Made by a program: the position numbers and the translations under genes. A stretch of 64,000 nucleotides of DNA from Alsobacter ponti (lineage in GTDB: Bacteria > Pseudomonadota > Alphaproteobacteria > Rhizobiales > Beijerinckiaceae): contig NZ_JANCLU010000003.1 of NCBI RefSeq assembly GCF_024294805.1, positions 124,001 to 188,000 on the forward strand, in the 5' to 3' direction. Each line of letters opens with the position of its first letter. The first letter of the stretch is position 1. Below the pieces are notes generated by a model. That model was given only the letters and a program-made list of their open reading frames with translations. It was not told the DNA's origin and searched no databases. Positions 25,527 to 34,492 of the stretch are shown piece by piece.

Positions 25527-26309
25527 ATGGCGGACCTCGTCAAGATCGACCGGGAAGGCTCCATCGCCGTGATCACGATCGATCGCCCGGCGACTCTCAA
25601 CGCCCTCGACATGAAGACGCTGGATGCCCTCGCGACCGCTGTCTCAGACTGCGACCGCGACCCCGAGGTGAAGGTCGTCGTCTTCACCGGCGCTGGCGAC
25701 CGCGCGTTTGTCGCCGGCGGAGATATCGCCGACCTGAATTCGCGGCAGGGTCTGCCCCATTATCTCGAACTGGCCGAGAAACTGCACACGGTCTTCCGGG
25801 CGATCGAGCTCCTGGACAAGCCCACCATCGCCGCGATCAACGGCTGGGCGCTTGGCGGCGGCACGGAGTTGCTGCTCGCGATCGATCTGAGGATCGCGGC
25901 CCAGTCCGCACGCTTCGGTCTGCCCGAGATCACGCTTGGCCTGTTCCCGGGCGCCGGAGGCACGCAGCGGCTCATTCGTCAGGTGCCGCTCTGCAAAGCG
26001 AAGGAACTGATGTTCATGGGAAGCCGGCTCACGGCCGCGGACGCCGAGCGCATCGGCCTGATCAACAAGGTCGTGGCCGACGCCGATCTCATGACCGAGG
26101 TGATGTCGATGGCCAGGGCCATCGCGGAAAAATCGCCGCTGGTCCTCAAGCTGCTCAAGCGCACCCTGAACGATGGCGCGGACATGCCGCTTGGGGCCGC
26201 GCTTCGGCATGAGCAGGCGATGATCGGGCTCGTGCTCGACAGTGCGGACGCTCACGAGGGGTGCACGGCGTTCCTCGAAAAGCGCCCGGCTCAGTTCAGA
26301 GGGACGTGA
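25527..26309 (+). CDS. Enoyl-CoA hydratase/isomerase (crotonase) family protein
   Basis: 260 residues from ATG 25527, with AAGGA upstream; a GTG at 25512 that overlaps the E1-beta stop is the alternative. The oxyanion-hole strands FVAGGDIADL and WALGGGTELLLA and both expected Glu residues (GGGTEL, LPEITLGLFPGAGG) are present, so hydratase activity is plausible. It lies between E1-beta and E2, which is unusual. Confidence 0.9.
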   Translation: MADLVKIDREGSIAVITIDRPATLNALDMKTLDALATAVSDCDRDPEVKVVVFTGAGDRAFVAGGDIADLNSRQGLPHYLELAEKLHTVFRAIELLDKPTIAAINGWALGGGTELLLAIDLRIAAQSARFGLPEITLGLFPGAGGTQRLIRQVPLCKAKELMFMGSRLTAADAERIGLINKVVADADLMTEVMSMARAIAEKSPLVLKLLKRTLNDGADMPLGAALRHEQAMIGLVLDSADAHEGCTAFLEKRPAQFRGT

Positions 26310-27553
26310 TGTCGGACCCGTCGGCGATCCTGATGCCGAAGCTCGGTCTGACCATGACCGAGGGCGTTCTGGCGAGTTGGTTGGTGAAGCCGGGTGAGCA
26401 GGTCCGGGAAGGCCAGACGATCTTCGTCGTCGAAACCGAAAAGATCTCGACCGAAGTCCCGGCCAACGCGGCCGGCGTGATCGTCGAGTTGCTCGTCGGG
26501 GAAGGAGAGACGGTCCCCGTCGGCGCCACGGTCGCACGCTGGACGTCCGCGGGCGCCGGCTTGCCGCCCACGACGGGCCGCGGCGCTGTCCCGGCGGCGA
26601 CGGACACGGCGCAAATCCCGCATTCTCAATCGGGCGCGCATGCCCCGTCGCCGGCGGCAGGCGAACGCGTCCTCGCCACCCCACTGGCAAGGCGCATCGC
26701 GCGCACCCACGGGGTCGATCTTCGCACGCTCACCGGCACTGGCCCGCGAGGGCGGATCAAGGCGGCCGACGTCGAAGCAACCATCGTGGCCAGCGCCGCC
26801 AAAGGTCCCGAAAGCCTCGCGCAGGGCGATGCCGGGGCGGCGCAATCCGGCCGGGTCGGGCCTGGACGATCCAGGCCACTCAGCGGCTTCCAGAAGACCA
26901 TGGCCCGCCGCCTGACGGAAGCCAAGCAGACCATTCCTCATTTCTATGTGCTGGCCACGGCCGACATCACCGATTTGCTGGAGTTGCGCAGGCGGCTGAA
27001 TGAAGACAGTGCCGCTCCCAAAGTGAGCGTCACCCACTTCATCCTGATCGCCGTGGGCCGCGCCTTGCGGGACGATCCAGGTTTCGCGGCGGTATGGGTA
27101 GACGATGGCGTCCTCGAACTGGGCACGACGGATGTGGGCCTGGCGGTCGACACGCCGAGGGGGCTGCTTGCACCCGTGGTTCGGGATGTCGGGTCGCGCT
27201 CCCTCAACGGGCTGGCGACAGAGGCCGAGAGTGTCATCGAGCGTGCCAGGAGCGGAGCGCTTTTGCCCGACGATTTCCACGGTGGGGCGATCACGGTCTC
27301 CAATGTCGGGATGCACGGCGCAGCGTTCCTGGTGCCGATCATCAACCCCGGGCAATCCGCCATCCTCGGCGTGGGGGCGGCGAGCCGCGTGTTCCGCCCG
27401 GACAAACAGGGGGCGCCTCGGCTCCGCGAAGAGCTCGGCCTCGTACTGTCGTGCGACCACCGCGTGACGAACGGCGTCAGCGCCGCCCGCTTCCTTAACA
27501 GGATCGTCGCCGCGCTCCAGAACCCACTGGGGCTTCTACGCGGCTCATCTTAA
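26309..27553 (+). CDS. 2-oxoacid dehydrogenase E2 (dihydrolipoyl acyltransferase)
   Basis: 414 residues. Lipoyl domain 1-80 with Lys45 in ETEKIS; Ala/Pro-rich linker; peripheral-subunit-binding domain around residues 125-160 ([28 protein letters not shown]); catalytic domain from about 195 to the end. The active-site motif reads DHRVTNG (His384), with Asn where most family members have Asp. The ATG overlaps the hydratase stop by one base. No E3 gene follows, so a general E3 must be shared. Confidence 0.9.
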   Translation: MSDPSAILMPKLGLTMTEGVLASWLVKPGEQVREGQTIFVVETEKISTEVPANAAGVIVELLVGEGETVPVGATVARWTSAGAGLPPTTGRGAVPAATDTAQIPHSQSGAHAPSPAAGERVLATPLARRIARTHGVDLRTLTGTGPRGRIKAADVEATIVASAAKGPESLAQGDAGAAQSGRVGPGRSRPLSGFQKTMARRLTEAKQTIPHFYVLATADITDLLELRRRLNEDSAAPKVSVTHFILIAVGRALRDDPGFAAVWVDDGVLELGTTDVGLAVDTPRGLLAPVVRDVGSRSLNGLATEAESVIERARSGALLPDDFHGGAITVSNVGMHGAAFLVPIINPGQSAILGVGAASRVFRPDKQGAPRLREELGLVLSCDHRVTNGVSAARFLNRIVAALQNPLGLLRGSS

Positions 27554-27564
27554 GGACAAGAACG

Positions 27565-28737
27565 ATGGATTTCGATCTCACACCTGAACAGGCCATGCTC
27601 GTCGAGACGGCGCGCAAGGTCGGCGAGCAGTATGGGCTCGACTACTGGCGGGAGATCGACGCGAAGAAATCCTATCCCCACGAACTCTGGCAGGCTGTCT
27701 GCGTTTCGGGGATCGCCGGTGTCGCCATTCCACAGGAGTTCGGCGGTTCTGGCCTCGGCATGGTGGAGATGGCGCTCGCCATCGAGGCGCTGAGCGCCGC
27801 AGGTGGAGGCTCCACCCTCGGTCAGCTCTTTATGGTGAACCCCATCTTCGGCGGGATCACCCTCAGCCGGTTCGGCTCGGATGCGGTGAAGAAGGCGCTC
27901 CTGCCCGGCCTGGTCGACGGCTCCGTGACGTTCTGCATGGCTCTGACGGAGCCCGACGCCGGAACGAACTCGCTTGCGGTCAGGACGTTCGCGACCCGCG
28001 ACGGTTCGGGATGGCGTCTCAACGGACGCAAGATCTGGATCACCTCCGTTCCGCAAGCGACCAAGATGCTGGTGGTCGCACGGACGAAACGGCTCGAAGA
28101 GGCCCAACGCAAGACCCACGGCATTAGCCTCTTCTGCATCGACGTCGAGCGCGAAGGCCTGACCCACTCCCCGATCGAGAAGCTCGGGACGAACACGCTG
28201 CCCTCGAGCACTGTCTACTTCGATAACGTGCGCGTAGAGGCCGACGAGATCATCGGTCCGGAAGATCAGGGCTGGTCATGTCTGCTGGAGACGCTCAACA
28301 CGGAGCGCATCGTGACCACGGCGGGTCTCGTCGGCACAGCCACGCTGTCGATCAAACTTGCCACGGAATACGCGAAAACCCGAAAGGTTTTCGGGGAGGC
28401 CCCGATCGGATCCTATCAGAGCCTGCAATTCCCACTCGCAGAAGCCTACATGCAGGCCGAATGTGCACGCCTGATGAACCACAAGGCGGCTCAACTCTGC
28501 GATCTTGGGCGCCCTTACGGCAGCGAAGCGAACATCGCAAAGTGGCTTGCTGGCCAAGCTGCCGCTCACGCCACCGACAGGGCTATCCAGACCCTCGGAG
28601 GCATGGGCTATTCGAAGGAGTACCACGTGGAGCGGCTCTGGCGCGATGCACGACTCTTCCGGGTTGCTCCTGTCTCCGAGGAAATGATCCTCAACTTCGT
28701 CGCGCAACATGACCTCGGCATGCCACGCTCCTACTAG
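27565..28737 (+). CDS. Acyl-CoA dehydrogenase family protein
   Basis: 390 residues of normal length. FAD-binding features: CMALTEPDAGTNSLAVRT, GRKIWITSVPQAT, then the C-terminal helical bundle with GGMGYSKEYHVERLWRDARL and the pattern ending APVSEEMILNFVA. AAGGAC precedes the ATG. It is the last gene of the plus-strand operon and introduces an alpha,beta double bond into an acyl-CoA, which the hydratase could then hydrate. Confidence 0.9.
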   Translation: MDFDLTPEQAMLVETARKVGEQYGLDYWREIDAKKSYPHELWQAVCVSGIAGVAIPQEFGGSGLGMVEMALAIEALSAAGGGSTLGQLFMVNPIFGGITLSRFGSDAVKKALLPGLVDGSVTFCMALTEPDAGTNSLAVRTFATRDGSGWRLNGRKIWITSVPQATKMLVVARTKRLEEAQRKTHGISLFCIDVEREGLTHSPIEKLGTNTLPSSTVYFDNVRVEADEIIGPEDQGWSCLLETLNTERIVTTAGLVGTATLSIKLATEYAKTRKVFGEAPIGSYQSLQFPLAEAYMQAECARLMNHKAAQLCDLGRPYGSEANIAKWLAGQAAAHATDRAIQTLGGMGYSKEYHVERLWRDARLFRVAPVSEEMILNFVAQHDLGMPRSY

Positions 28738-28847
28738 CCAGCAGGCAGAGCTTGCCTTGCCTGGTGATGAGCTGGACGACGTCGACAGGTGATCGGCTGG
28801 AATCAGGTTCCTGGCTGACCTCCTGGAACATGCAGTCCGGACGCGGC

Positions 28848-29747
28848 TCAGTCCGCTCCGGTCATGCGGATGGCGGCGAAGGCGGCCTGGAGCCGTTGCG
28901 ACTGGTCGGGCGAGAGCGGGCGGAACGGGGCGCGGCATTCGCCGCAGTCGACGCCCAAGGCCTTCAGCAACGCCTTCGTGCCGGGAAAGACGCCAACCTC
29001 GATCAGCACGTCGATCAGCGTGTTGGCGCGCACCTGCAGGGCGCGGGCGCGCGGCAGGTCGCCCACCCGGAAGGCGGCCTCCAGCGCGACGAACAGGTCG
29101 CCCATGACGTTGTAGGTCGTGCCGATGGCGCCGTCGGCGCCCATGGCGAGCCCGGCCAGGCACATCTCGTCATAGCCGTTGAAGATCACGGCGTCCGGCC
29201 GGTGGCGCTTGAAGCGCTCGAGCAGATAGAGGTCCTGCGAGGTGTGCTTGACGCCCGCCACCTTCGGCTCGTCGAGCAGGCGCAGCAGGTCGTCGGCGGT
29301 GAGGCGGCCGACGCGACCGCCAAAATTATAGACGATCAGGGGGAGAGACACCTCTTCGACGAGGCGCATGTAGTGGGCGAGGAGGTCGTCGCGGGAAAAG
29401 TCGTAGTAGAAGGGCGGGATGGCGGAAACGGCGTCGTAGCCGGCCTCGGCCGCCGCCGCGCCCATCCTCAGGCTGTCCTGCGTCGCGATGGCGCCGACAT
29501 GGGCGATCAGCCGGCCCCGGCCGCGCGCGGCCCTGGCCACTTCGCGCAGAACATCGATGCGCTCCTGGGGCGTCTGGAGAAAGGCCTCGCCGGTGCTGCC
29601 GCCGACATAGAAGCCGTGCACGCCCTGCGCCAATTGCAGCTCCACCAGCGCCGGGATGGCGTCGAGGTTGACGGCCCCGTCCGGCCGGAACGGCGTGACG
29701 AGTGCGGAGAGGATGCCGCCGAGGCGCGGCGTCGCCGGGGATGTCAT
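28848..29747 (-). CDS. nanA: N-acetylneuraminate lyase (DHDPS/NAL superfamily)
   Basis: 299 residues from ATG 29747 (AAAGGACAG upstream). The barrel shows GFYVGGSTGEAF, the PPFYYDFS loop, LPLIVYNF with Tyr140 and AGVKHTSQD with the Schiff-base Lys167. Regions such as NGYDEMCLAGLAMGADG and GTTYNVMGD match the NanA branch more than DapA. It cleaves sialic acid to N-acetylmannosamine and pyruvate. The neighbouring NanR-type regulator and SiaP-like TRAP genes support this; nanE and nanK are not in the window, so another 2-keto acid substrate remains possible. Confidence 0.82.
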   Translation of the reverse strand: MTSPATPRLGGILSALVTPFRPDGAVNLDAIPALVELQLAQGVHGFYVGGSTGEAFLQTPQERIDVLREVARAARGRGRLIAHVGAIATQDSLRMGAAAAEAGYDAVSAIPPFYYDFSRDDLLAHYMRLVEEVSLPLIVYNFGGRVGRLTADDLLRLLDEPKVAGVKHTSQDLYLLERFKRHRPDAVIFNGYDEMCLAGLAMGADGAIGTTYNVMGDLFVALEAAFRVGDLPRARALQVRANTLIDVLIEVGVFPGTKALLKALGVDCGECRAPFRPLSPDQSQRLQAAFAAIRMTGAD

Positions 29748-29773
29748 GGCCTGTCCTTTCTGGCGCGGCGCGG

Positions 29774-30484
29774 TCACGGCGAGACGTAGCGCGCCCTGGC
29801 GTCGTTGAGATGCTTCGTCATCGCCGCCACGGCGTCGGCCATGTCCCGGCGCTCGATGGCGGCGAGGATGGCGGCGTGATCGGCATAGCTCTTGCGGTTG
29901 TTGGCTTCGACGTTGGGCAGGATGGGCCGCTCGTTGATGATCCACTCCACCACCGCGTCGTGCAGGGCGACGAAGATGGGGTTTCGCGGCATCTCGGCGA
30001 GCGCGCGGTGGAAAGCGACGTCGGTGGCGACGAATTCCGGCCCGGCGCCGATCGCCGCCTCGTTGGCGGCGAGGGCCGCGCGCAGCGCCTCGATGTCGGC
30101 CGGCGTGGCGTAGCTGCACGCGTGCGTCACCAGGAAGACCTCCAGCGCAAGGCGCGCCTGTTCGAAATGGTCGAGGCCCTGCGGCTGCTCCAGCAGGCGG
30201 CGCGCCTGGGCGCCGAGTTCGTTGAGCAGATGCTTGGGAGACGGGCGCACGACCTTGGGCCGCTCGCCCGCGCCAAGTTGCACCAAACCCATCTTCTGCA
30301 GCGCGAACAACGCCTCGCGCACCGAGGGCCGGCCGACGCCGAACAGCGCCATCAGCTCGCGCTCGGGCGGCAGCGATGCGCCCGGCTTGTAGGCTCCGCT
30401 GCGGATGGCGGTCTCGAGGCGCTCGGCGACCTGATCCGAGAGCTTCCGCTTGCGGACGGGACCCAGCACCGCCTGGCGCGCCAT
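29774..30484 (-). CDS. nanR: GntR/FadR-family repressor, NanR-like
   Basis: 236 residues. GntR winged helix at 12-80 (KLSDQVAERLETAIRSG, LPPERELMALFGVGRPSVREAL) followed by an FCD effector domain with the metal-binding Asp/His pattern (DVAFHRALAEMPRNP). The stretches RPSVREAL, GLVQLGAGERPKVVRPS and HFEQARLALE resemble E. coli NanR closely. GGGGGAGGAG precedes the ATG. It is divergent from the TRAP operon and 26 bp upstream of nanA, so it probably controls both. Confidence 0.82.
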   Translation of the reverse strand: MARQAVLGPVRKRKLSDQVAERLETAIRSGAYKPGASLPPERELMALFGVGRPSVREALFALQKMGLVQLGAGERPKVVRPSPKHLLNELGAQARRLLEQPQGLDHFEQARLALEVFLVTHACSYATPADIEALRAALAANEAAIGAGPEFVATDVAFHRALAEMPRNPIFVALHDAVVEWIINERPILPNVEANNRKSYADHAAILAAIERRDMADAVAAMTKHLNDARARYVSP

Positions 30485-30561
30485 TCGTCTCCTCCCCCGG
30501 CCCCGCGACCGCGCCGAGCCCCGTCGACCTTACGGTGAAGCCTATCGCCGCCGCGCCGGGC

Positions 30562-30591
30562 TTGACAAGGAAATCCTGGTATAGCTGTTAT
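30562..30591 (+). promoter_or_regulatory. Sigma-70-type promoter of the TRAP operon
   Basis: TTGACA at 30562-30567 and TGTTAT at 30586-30591 are separated by 18 bp, about 45 bp before the TRAP P gene. The -10 box lies inside the palindromic operator. Confidence 0.6.
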
Positions 30592-30595
30592 ACCA
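30577..30595. promoter_or_regulatory. NanR-type palindromic operator
   Basis: TGGTATA, spacer GCTGT, then TATACCA: a perfect 7-bp inverted repeat containing GGTATA in both orientations. E. coli NanR recognises GGTATA repeats. It overlaps the -10 region of the TRAP promoter and lies between the divergent nanR and TRAP genes, consistent with repression. Confidence 0.7.
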
Positions 30596-30634
30596 AAACG
30601 GGGCCGACAAGCCGCTCCAAGGGAGGGACGTTCC

Positions 30635-31621
30635 ATGACAAAGCTGAGCCGACGCAGCGTCACCGCGGGCCTCGCGGCCGGCGTGTTCCTCCCCGCCATC
30701 GGCGCCCGCGCCCAGGCCACCACGATCCGCTGGGGCGAGTCGCTGGCGGCCAATCACCCGCAGGTGATCATGGCCGAGCGCATCGCCAAGGAGGTCAAGG
30801 AGAAGAGCGGCGGCCGGCTCGACATCCAGGTCTTCCCGACGTCGCAGCTCGGCACCGGCAAGGAAATGATGGACGCCGTCTCGGCGGGCGTGCTGCAGCT
30901 TACGACCGAGGGCGCCGGCGCGATCTCGGTCTTCCTGCCGCAGCTTTCGGTGTTCGAAGCGCCCTATCTGTGGCGCGACGCGGCGCACCTCGCCAAGGCG
31001 CAAAGCTCGCCGCTCTTCGGCAAGATCAACGAGGAGCTCGCCGCCAAGCGCGGCATGCGGCTCATCGCCGTCACCTATTACGGCAAGCGCCACCTGACGA
31101 CCGGGGCCAAGCCGGTGCGCACGCCCGCCGACGTGGCGGGGCTGAAGCTGCGCGTGCCGCCGGTGGACGTGTTCCGCGCCATGGTCGAGGCGTGGGGAGC
31201 GCAGGCGACGCCCATCGCCTTCCCCGAGCTCTATCTGGCCTTGAGCCAGGGCGCCGTCGACGGCCAGGAGAACCCGCTGCCGACGATCCAGAGCGGCAAG
31301 TTCTACGAGGTGCAGAAGAACCTCGTGCTGACCCAGCACGTCATCACGCCGCGCATGCCGATGATCAACGAAGCGTTCTGGAAGGGCCTGCCGGCCGCCG
31401 ACCGCGACATGATCCGCGCCGCCATCGATTCCGCCGCGGCGTGGCAGGACAAGGAATTGCTGGCGCAGGAGGCCTCGCTCGTCGGCACGCTCAAGGCGGC
31501 CGGGATGAACGTGGTCGAGCCCGACATCGAGCTCTGGCGCAAGCCCGTGCTCGACTCCGTGCCGAAGCGCTTCGAGGAGCGCTGGGGCAAGGGCACCTTC
31601 GACACGCTCGCCAACCTCTGA
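30635..31621 (+). CDS. TRAP transporter substrate-binding protein, SiaP/DctP type
   Basis: 328 residues with a Tat-like or Sec signal (SRRSVTAGLAAGVFLPAIGARAQA). The mature protein carries DctP features close to SiaP: AKEVKEKSGGRLDIQVFPTSQLG, LKLRVP with Arg173, and IAFPELYLALSQGAVDGQENPL, then KFYEVQKNL. Arg173 is the expected carboxylate-binding residue. Sialic acid is the suggested ligand from the adjoining nanA and nanR genes. Confidence 0.85.
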   Translation: MTKLSRRSVTAGLAAGVFLPAIGARAQATTIRWGESLAANHPQVIMAERIAKEVKEKSGGRLDIQVFPTSQLGTGKEMMDAVSAGVLQLTTEGAGAISVFLPQLSVFEAPYLWRDAAHLAKAQSSPLFGKINEELAAKRGMRLIAVTYYGKRHLTTGAKPVRTPADVAGLKLRVPPVDVFRAMVEAWGAQATPIAFPELYLALSQGAVDGQENPLPTIQSGKFYEVQKNLVLTQHVITPRMPMINEAFWKGLPAADRDMIRAAIDSAAAWQDKELLAQEASLVGTLKAAGMNVVEPDIELWRKPVLDSVPKRFEERWGKGTFDTLANL

Positions 31622-31628
31622 TCCGGAC

Positions 31629-32144
31629 GTGCGTTGGCGCCAGCTCCGCGCGGCCTTCGACCGCGCCGTCGCGGCTTTCGCCGCGCTCCTGCTCGTCGTG
31701 CTGCTCGCCGTGGTGACGCTCGGCATCGTCACCCGCGCGCTGGCGCGTCCGCTGAGCTGGACCGACGAGATGAGCGGCTATCTCATGGTGTGGGTGTCCT
31801 GCCTCGGCTGGATCCTGGCGACGCGGCACAACGCCCATATCCGCATCCGCTATTTCCAGGACAAGCTGCCGCGCGCGGGCTGGCGGGCGACGGAGATCGC
31901 GATCCAGGCGGCGATGGCGGTGGCCGGGCTCGTGGTCGGCTACGAGAGCATCCTGCTCGTGCAGCGCAACGCCGACATCGAGGCGGTGAGCATCCCGGTC
32001 TCGACCGCCTGGATCTACGCGCCGCTCATTCCCGCCGGCTTCGTCACCGCCGCGCAGGCGATCACCGACCTCGCGGGACGCGCCGTCCGCGGCCCGGCCC
32101 CGACCGGGGCGGCGCCGGACCACGTGCCGGAGCACGGCGCATGA
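31629..32144 (+). CDS. TRAP transporter small permease, DctQ/SiaQ type
   Basis: 171 residues from GTG 31629, with four hydrophobic helices and the DctQ loop LSWTDEMSGYLMVWVSCLGW. It starts 8 bp after the P gene, and its stop overlaps the M gene start by 4 nt. The C-terminal 20 residues are Pro/Ala-rich. Confidence 0.85.
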   Translation: MRWRQLRAAFDRAVAAFAALLLVVLLAVVTLGIVTRALARPLSWTDEMSGYLMVWVSCLGWILATRHNAHIRIRYFQDKLPRAGWRATEIAIQAAMAVAGLVVGYESILLVQRNADIEAVSIPVSTAWIYAPLIPAGFVTAAQAITDLAGRAVRGPAPTGAAPDHVPEHGA

Positions 32145-33424
32145 TCCCGCTCATGGTGAAGATCTCCGGCGCGTGGCTCGTCGCCATCATCGCCGGCATG
32201 CCGCTCTACGCCTCGATGGTCGTGGCCGCGCTGGCCTTCCTCTATCTCGGCGGCGTTCCCATCACCCTGCTGCCGCAGAAGATGGCGGGAGCGATGAACT
32301 CCTTCCCGATCGTGGCGGCGCCGCTCTTCATCCTGATGGGCAACATCCTGGCGCGGGCGCAGATCACCGACCGCATCGTCGCTTTCGCCAGCGCGGTGAT
32401 CGGCTGGGTGCGCGGCGGCTACGCCCACGCCAGCATCCTCACCAGCATGATCTTTGCCGGCATGGTCGGCTCCGCCGTGGCCGACGCGGCCGGCTCGGGC
32501 GCGATCGAGATCCGCGCCATGGCCAAGGCCGGCTACAAGCCGGAGACCGCCGCCGCGATCACGGCCGCCGCCGCCACCATCGGACCGATCATCCCGCCCT
32601 CGCTGCCCATGGTCATCTACGGCGTCTCGGCCGACGCCTCGATCGGCCGGCTCTTCGTCGGCGGCCTCATTCCCGGCGTGCTGATGGGCCTCGCCCTGAT
32701 GGTGATGGTGAGCATCGTCGCCCGGCGCGAGGGCATGACGCGCAAGCCCTTCGCCGGCTGGCGGGAGGTCGGCCGCACCTTCCTCAACGGCTCGGGCGCG
32801 CTGATGACGCCGGCGCTGATCCTGGGCGGCATGTTCTCGGGCGTCTTCACGCCGACCGAAGCGGCGGCGGCGGCGTGCCTGTGGGCGCTGTTCCTCGGCT
32901 TCGTGGTCTACCGCACGCTGAAGCTGGAGGATCTCGGGCCGATCCTGGTCGAGACGGTCGAGACCACCGGCCTCGTCACCGTGCTGGTGATGGCGGCCGG
33001 CGCGCTCGGCTGGTGCATGTCGATCTCGCGGCTGCCCCAGACCCTGGCCCCGGCGATCGTCCACACGATCGAGAGCCCCCTCGCCTTCCTGGTCCTGTGC
33101 AACGTCATGCTGCTGGTGATCGGCTGCTTCATGGAAGCGCTGGCGGCGATGCTGATCCTGATCCCCATCCTCGTCCCCGCCGCGCACAGCTACGGCATCG
33201 ACCCCACGCAGTTCGGCGTGATGGTGATCCTCAACCTGATTTTGGGGACGATCCACCCGCCCATCGGCGTGGTGCTGTTCGTGGTGACGCGCATCGCCAA
33301 CGTCTCCTTCGAAACGATGTCGCGCGCCATCCTGCCCTGGCTCATCCCGCTCCTCGTCGTCCTCGCCGCCATCACGCTGTGGCCACCGCTGACGACCTTT
33401 CTGCCCAAGCTGGTTTTCGGGTAA
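32141..33424 (+). CDS. TRAP transporter large permease, DctM/SiaM type
   Basis: 427 residues from ATG 32141 (ATGA overlap with the Q gene). DctM signatures: MAGAMNSFPIVAAPLFILMGN, GMVGSAVADAAGSGAIEI, TIGPIIPPSLPMVIYGV and the C-terminal HPPIGVVLFVVTRIA. About twelve hydrophobic segments. It is the last gene of the sialic-acid-like uptake operon. Confidence 0.9.
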   Translation: MIPLMVKISGAWLVAIIAGMPLYASMVVAALAFLYLGGVPITLLPQKMAGAMNSFPIVAAPLFILMGNILARAQITDRIVAFASAVIGWVRGGYAHASILTSMIFAGMVGSAVADAAGSGAIEIRAMAKAGYKPETAAAITAAAATIGPIIPPSLPMVIYGVSADASIGRLFVGGLIPGVLMGLALMVMVSIVARREGMTRKPFAGWREVGRTFLNGSGALMTPALILGGMFSGVFTPTEAAAAACLWALFLGFVVYRTLKLEDLGPILVETVETTGLVTVLVMAAGALGWCMSISRLPQTLAPAIVHTIESPLAFLVLCNVMLLVIGCFMEALAAMLILIPILVPAAHSYGIDPTQFGVMVILNLILGTIHPPIGVVLFVVTRIANVSFETMSRAILPWLIPLLVVLAAITLWPPLTTFLPKLVFG

Positions 33425-33628
33425 CGCAGCGCGCCTTGCGCCAGTCGGTCCGACTCTACCCGTCGTCCAGCTGCTCTACTCCCGTCTCTGCTCCCCATCC
33501 GCCAAGGCGCATGGATGCGCTGGCGCCTGCCGGACCGTTGGAGCTCTTCAGCCGGCCCGCCAGAGACGCGCCGGCCAGAGCAGCCGCGAGCATCGGCGCG
33601 GTCGCCGCGAAAACGGCATGCGTGCCGG

Positions 33629-33657
33629 CGGCCGCCGCCCTCGCGGGGCGGCGGCCG
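33629..33657. terminator. GC-rich hairpin between TRAP operon and GTA lysis gene
   Basis: A 12-bp perfect stem (CGGCCGCCGCCC / GGGCGGCGGCCG) with loop TCGCG lies between two convergent genes, 6 bp past the endolysin stop. There is no T-tract on either side, so it may be a bidirectional or Rho-assisted terminator. Confidence 0.5.
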
Positions 33658-33663
33658 GGGGCG

Positions 33664-33870
33664 TCAGACGAGCTTCTTGGTGGCGAGCACGCGGAACACG
33701 GTGGAGGCGATGAAGCCGCCGGCGGCGATGGCCTGGAGGATGGCGTCGGTCAGCGCGCCGGTGTCGACGCCGGAGGTCTGGAAGCCCAGCGCGGAAAACG
33801 CCAGCGCCGCCAGGCCCACGATGTTGGACAGCACGGTGCGGCTGCCGAGGATCGACTTGAGTCCGTCCAT
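33664..33870 (-). CDS. Internal in-frame start: holin-like 68-residue protein
   Basis: Within the endolysin frame, ATG 33870 is preceded by AAGGAG at ideal spacing, much better than chance in coding DNA. The product (MDGLKSILGSRTVLSNIVG onward) has two transmembrane helices and a short basic tail (ATKKLV), as in small holins. Either the two proteins are made from one frame, or the full-length fusion is membrane-anchored. Confidence 0.55.
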   Translation of the reverse strand: MDGLKSILGSRTVLSNIVGLAALAFSALGFQTSGVDTGALTDAILQAIAAGGFIASTVFRVLATKKLV

Positions 33871-34437
33871 GAAATTCTCCTTCTTCGAGGTGGAGACGGG
33901 GGCGGGGGAAGGTTTGGGCGGGGCTGCCCCGGTTATCGCCACGGCGCGCGCGGTGACGGCGGCGACGCGCCGTTCCCAGCCGCGGCCGAAAATGGCGAAG
34001 CCGGCGAGCCGGCGCAGAAAGCCGCGCCGCGCCTCGGCCAGCGCGGCGGCGAGGCGCGCCGGGTCCGCGCCGCGCGCGGCGGCCAGCGTCAGCGGGCCCA
34101 GCGCGCCGTCCGGCGTCACGCCGAGCGCGCGCTGCAGCAGGGTCACGGCGCGGCGCGGGCCGGAATTGACGGCGAGGTCGAACACGGCCAGGTCGATCCC
34201 CGCCGGCAGGTCGTCGCCGCGCACCGCGTCCCAGTAGAGGGCGCGGTAGATCTCGGCCGTTTCGCGCGCGCCGAGCGCCATCAGTTCGGCGCGCGACACC
34301 GGCCGGCCGCGCCAGGCGGCGAGCGTCTTCAGGGTCACGCCGCGCTGGGTGGGGCCGCCGGGGTCCAGCCTGTGGTCGCTCCAGCCGCCCTCGTGGCGCA
34401 GGACCTCGGCGAGCGCGATGTCGTAGTTGTCTTTCAT
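33664..34437 (-). CDS. GTA-linked endolysin (GH108-type muramidase) with C-terminal holin-like segment
   Basis: 257 residues. Residues 1 to about 165 are a GH108/N-acetylmuramidase domain with the catalytic Glu in RHEGGW and the conserved DPGGPTQRGVT, then LYWDAVRGDDLPAGIDLAVFDLAVNSG. Residues about 190-257 contain two hydrophobic helices (LSNIVGLAALAFSALGF, DAILQAIAAGGFIASTVF). It is the last gene of the GTA cluster and would release particles by cell lysis. An internal start near codon 190 has a strong SD and could give a separate holin. Confidence 0.85.
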   Translation of the reverse strand: MKDNYDIALAEVLRHEGGWSDHRLDPGGPTQRGVTLKTLAAWRGRPVSRAELMALGARETAEIYRALYWDAVRGDDLPAGIDLAVFDLAVNSGPRRAVTLLQRALGVTPDGALGPLTLAAARGADPARLAAALAEARRGFLRRLAGFAIFGRGWERRVAAVTARAVAITGAAPPKPSPAPVSTSKKENFMDGLKSILGSRTVLSNIVGLAALAFSALGFQTSGVDTGALTDAILQAIAAGGFIASTVFRVLATKKLV

Positions 34438-34492
34438 GAGGGCTCCTTGCAGGGGGGCTCTTGGCTTGCGGGCTTCTTCACGGCGGGCCGCC

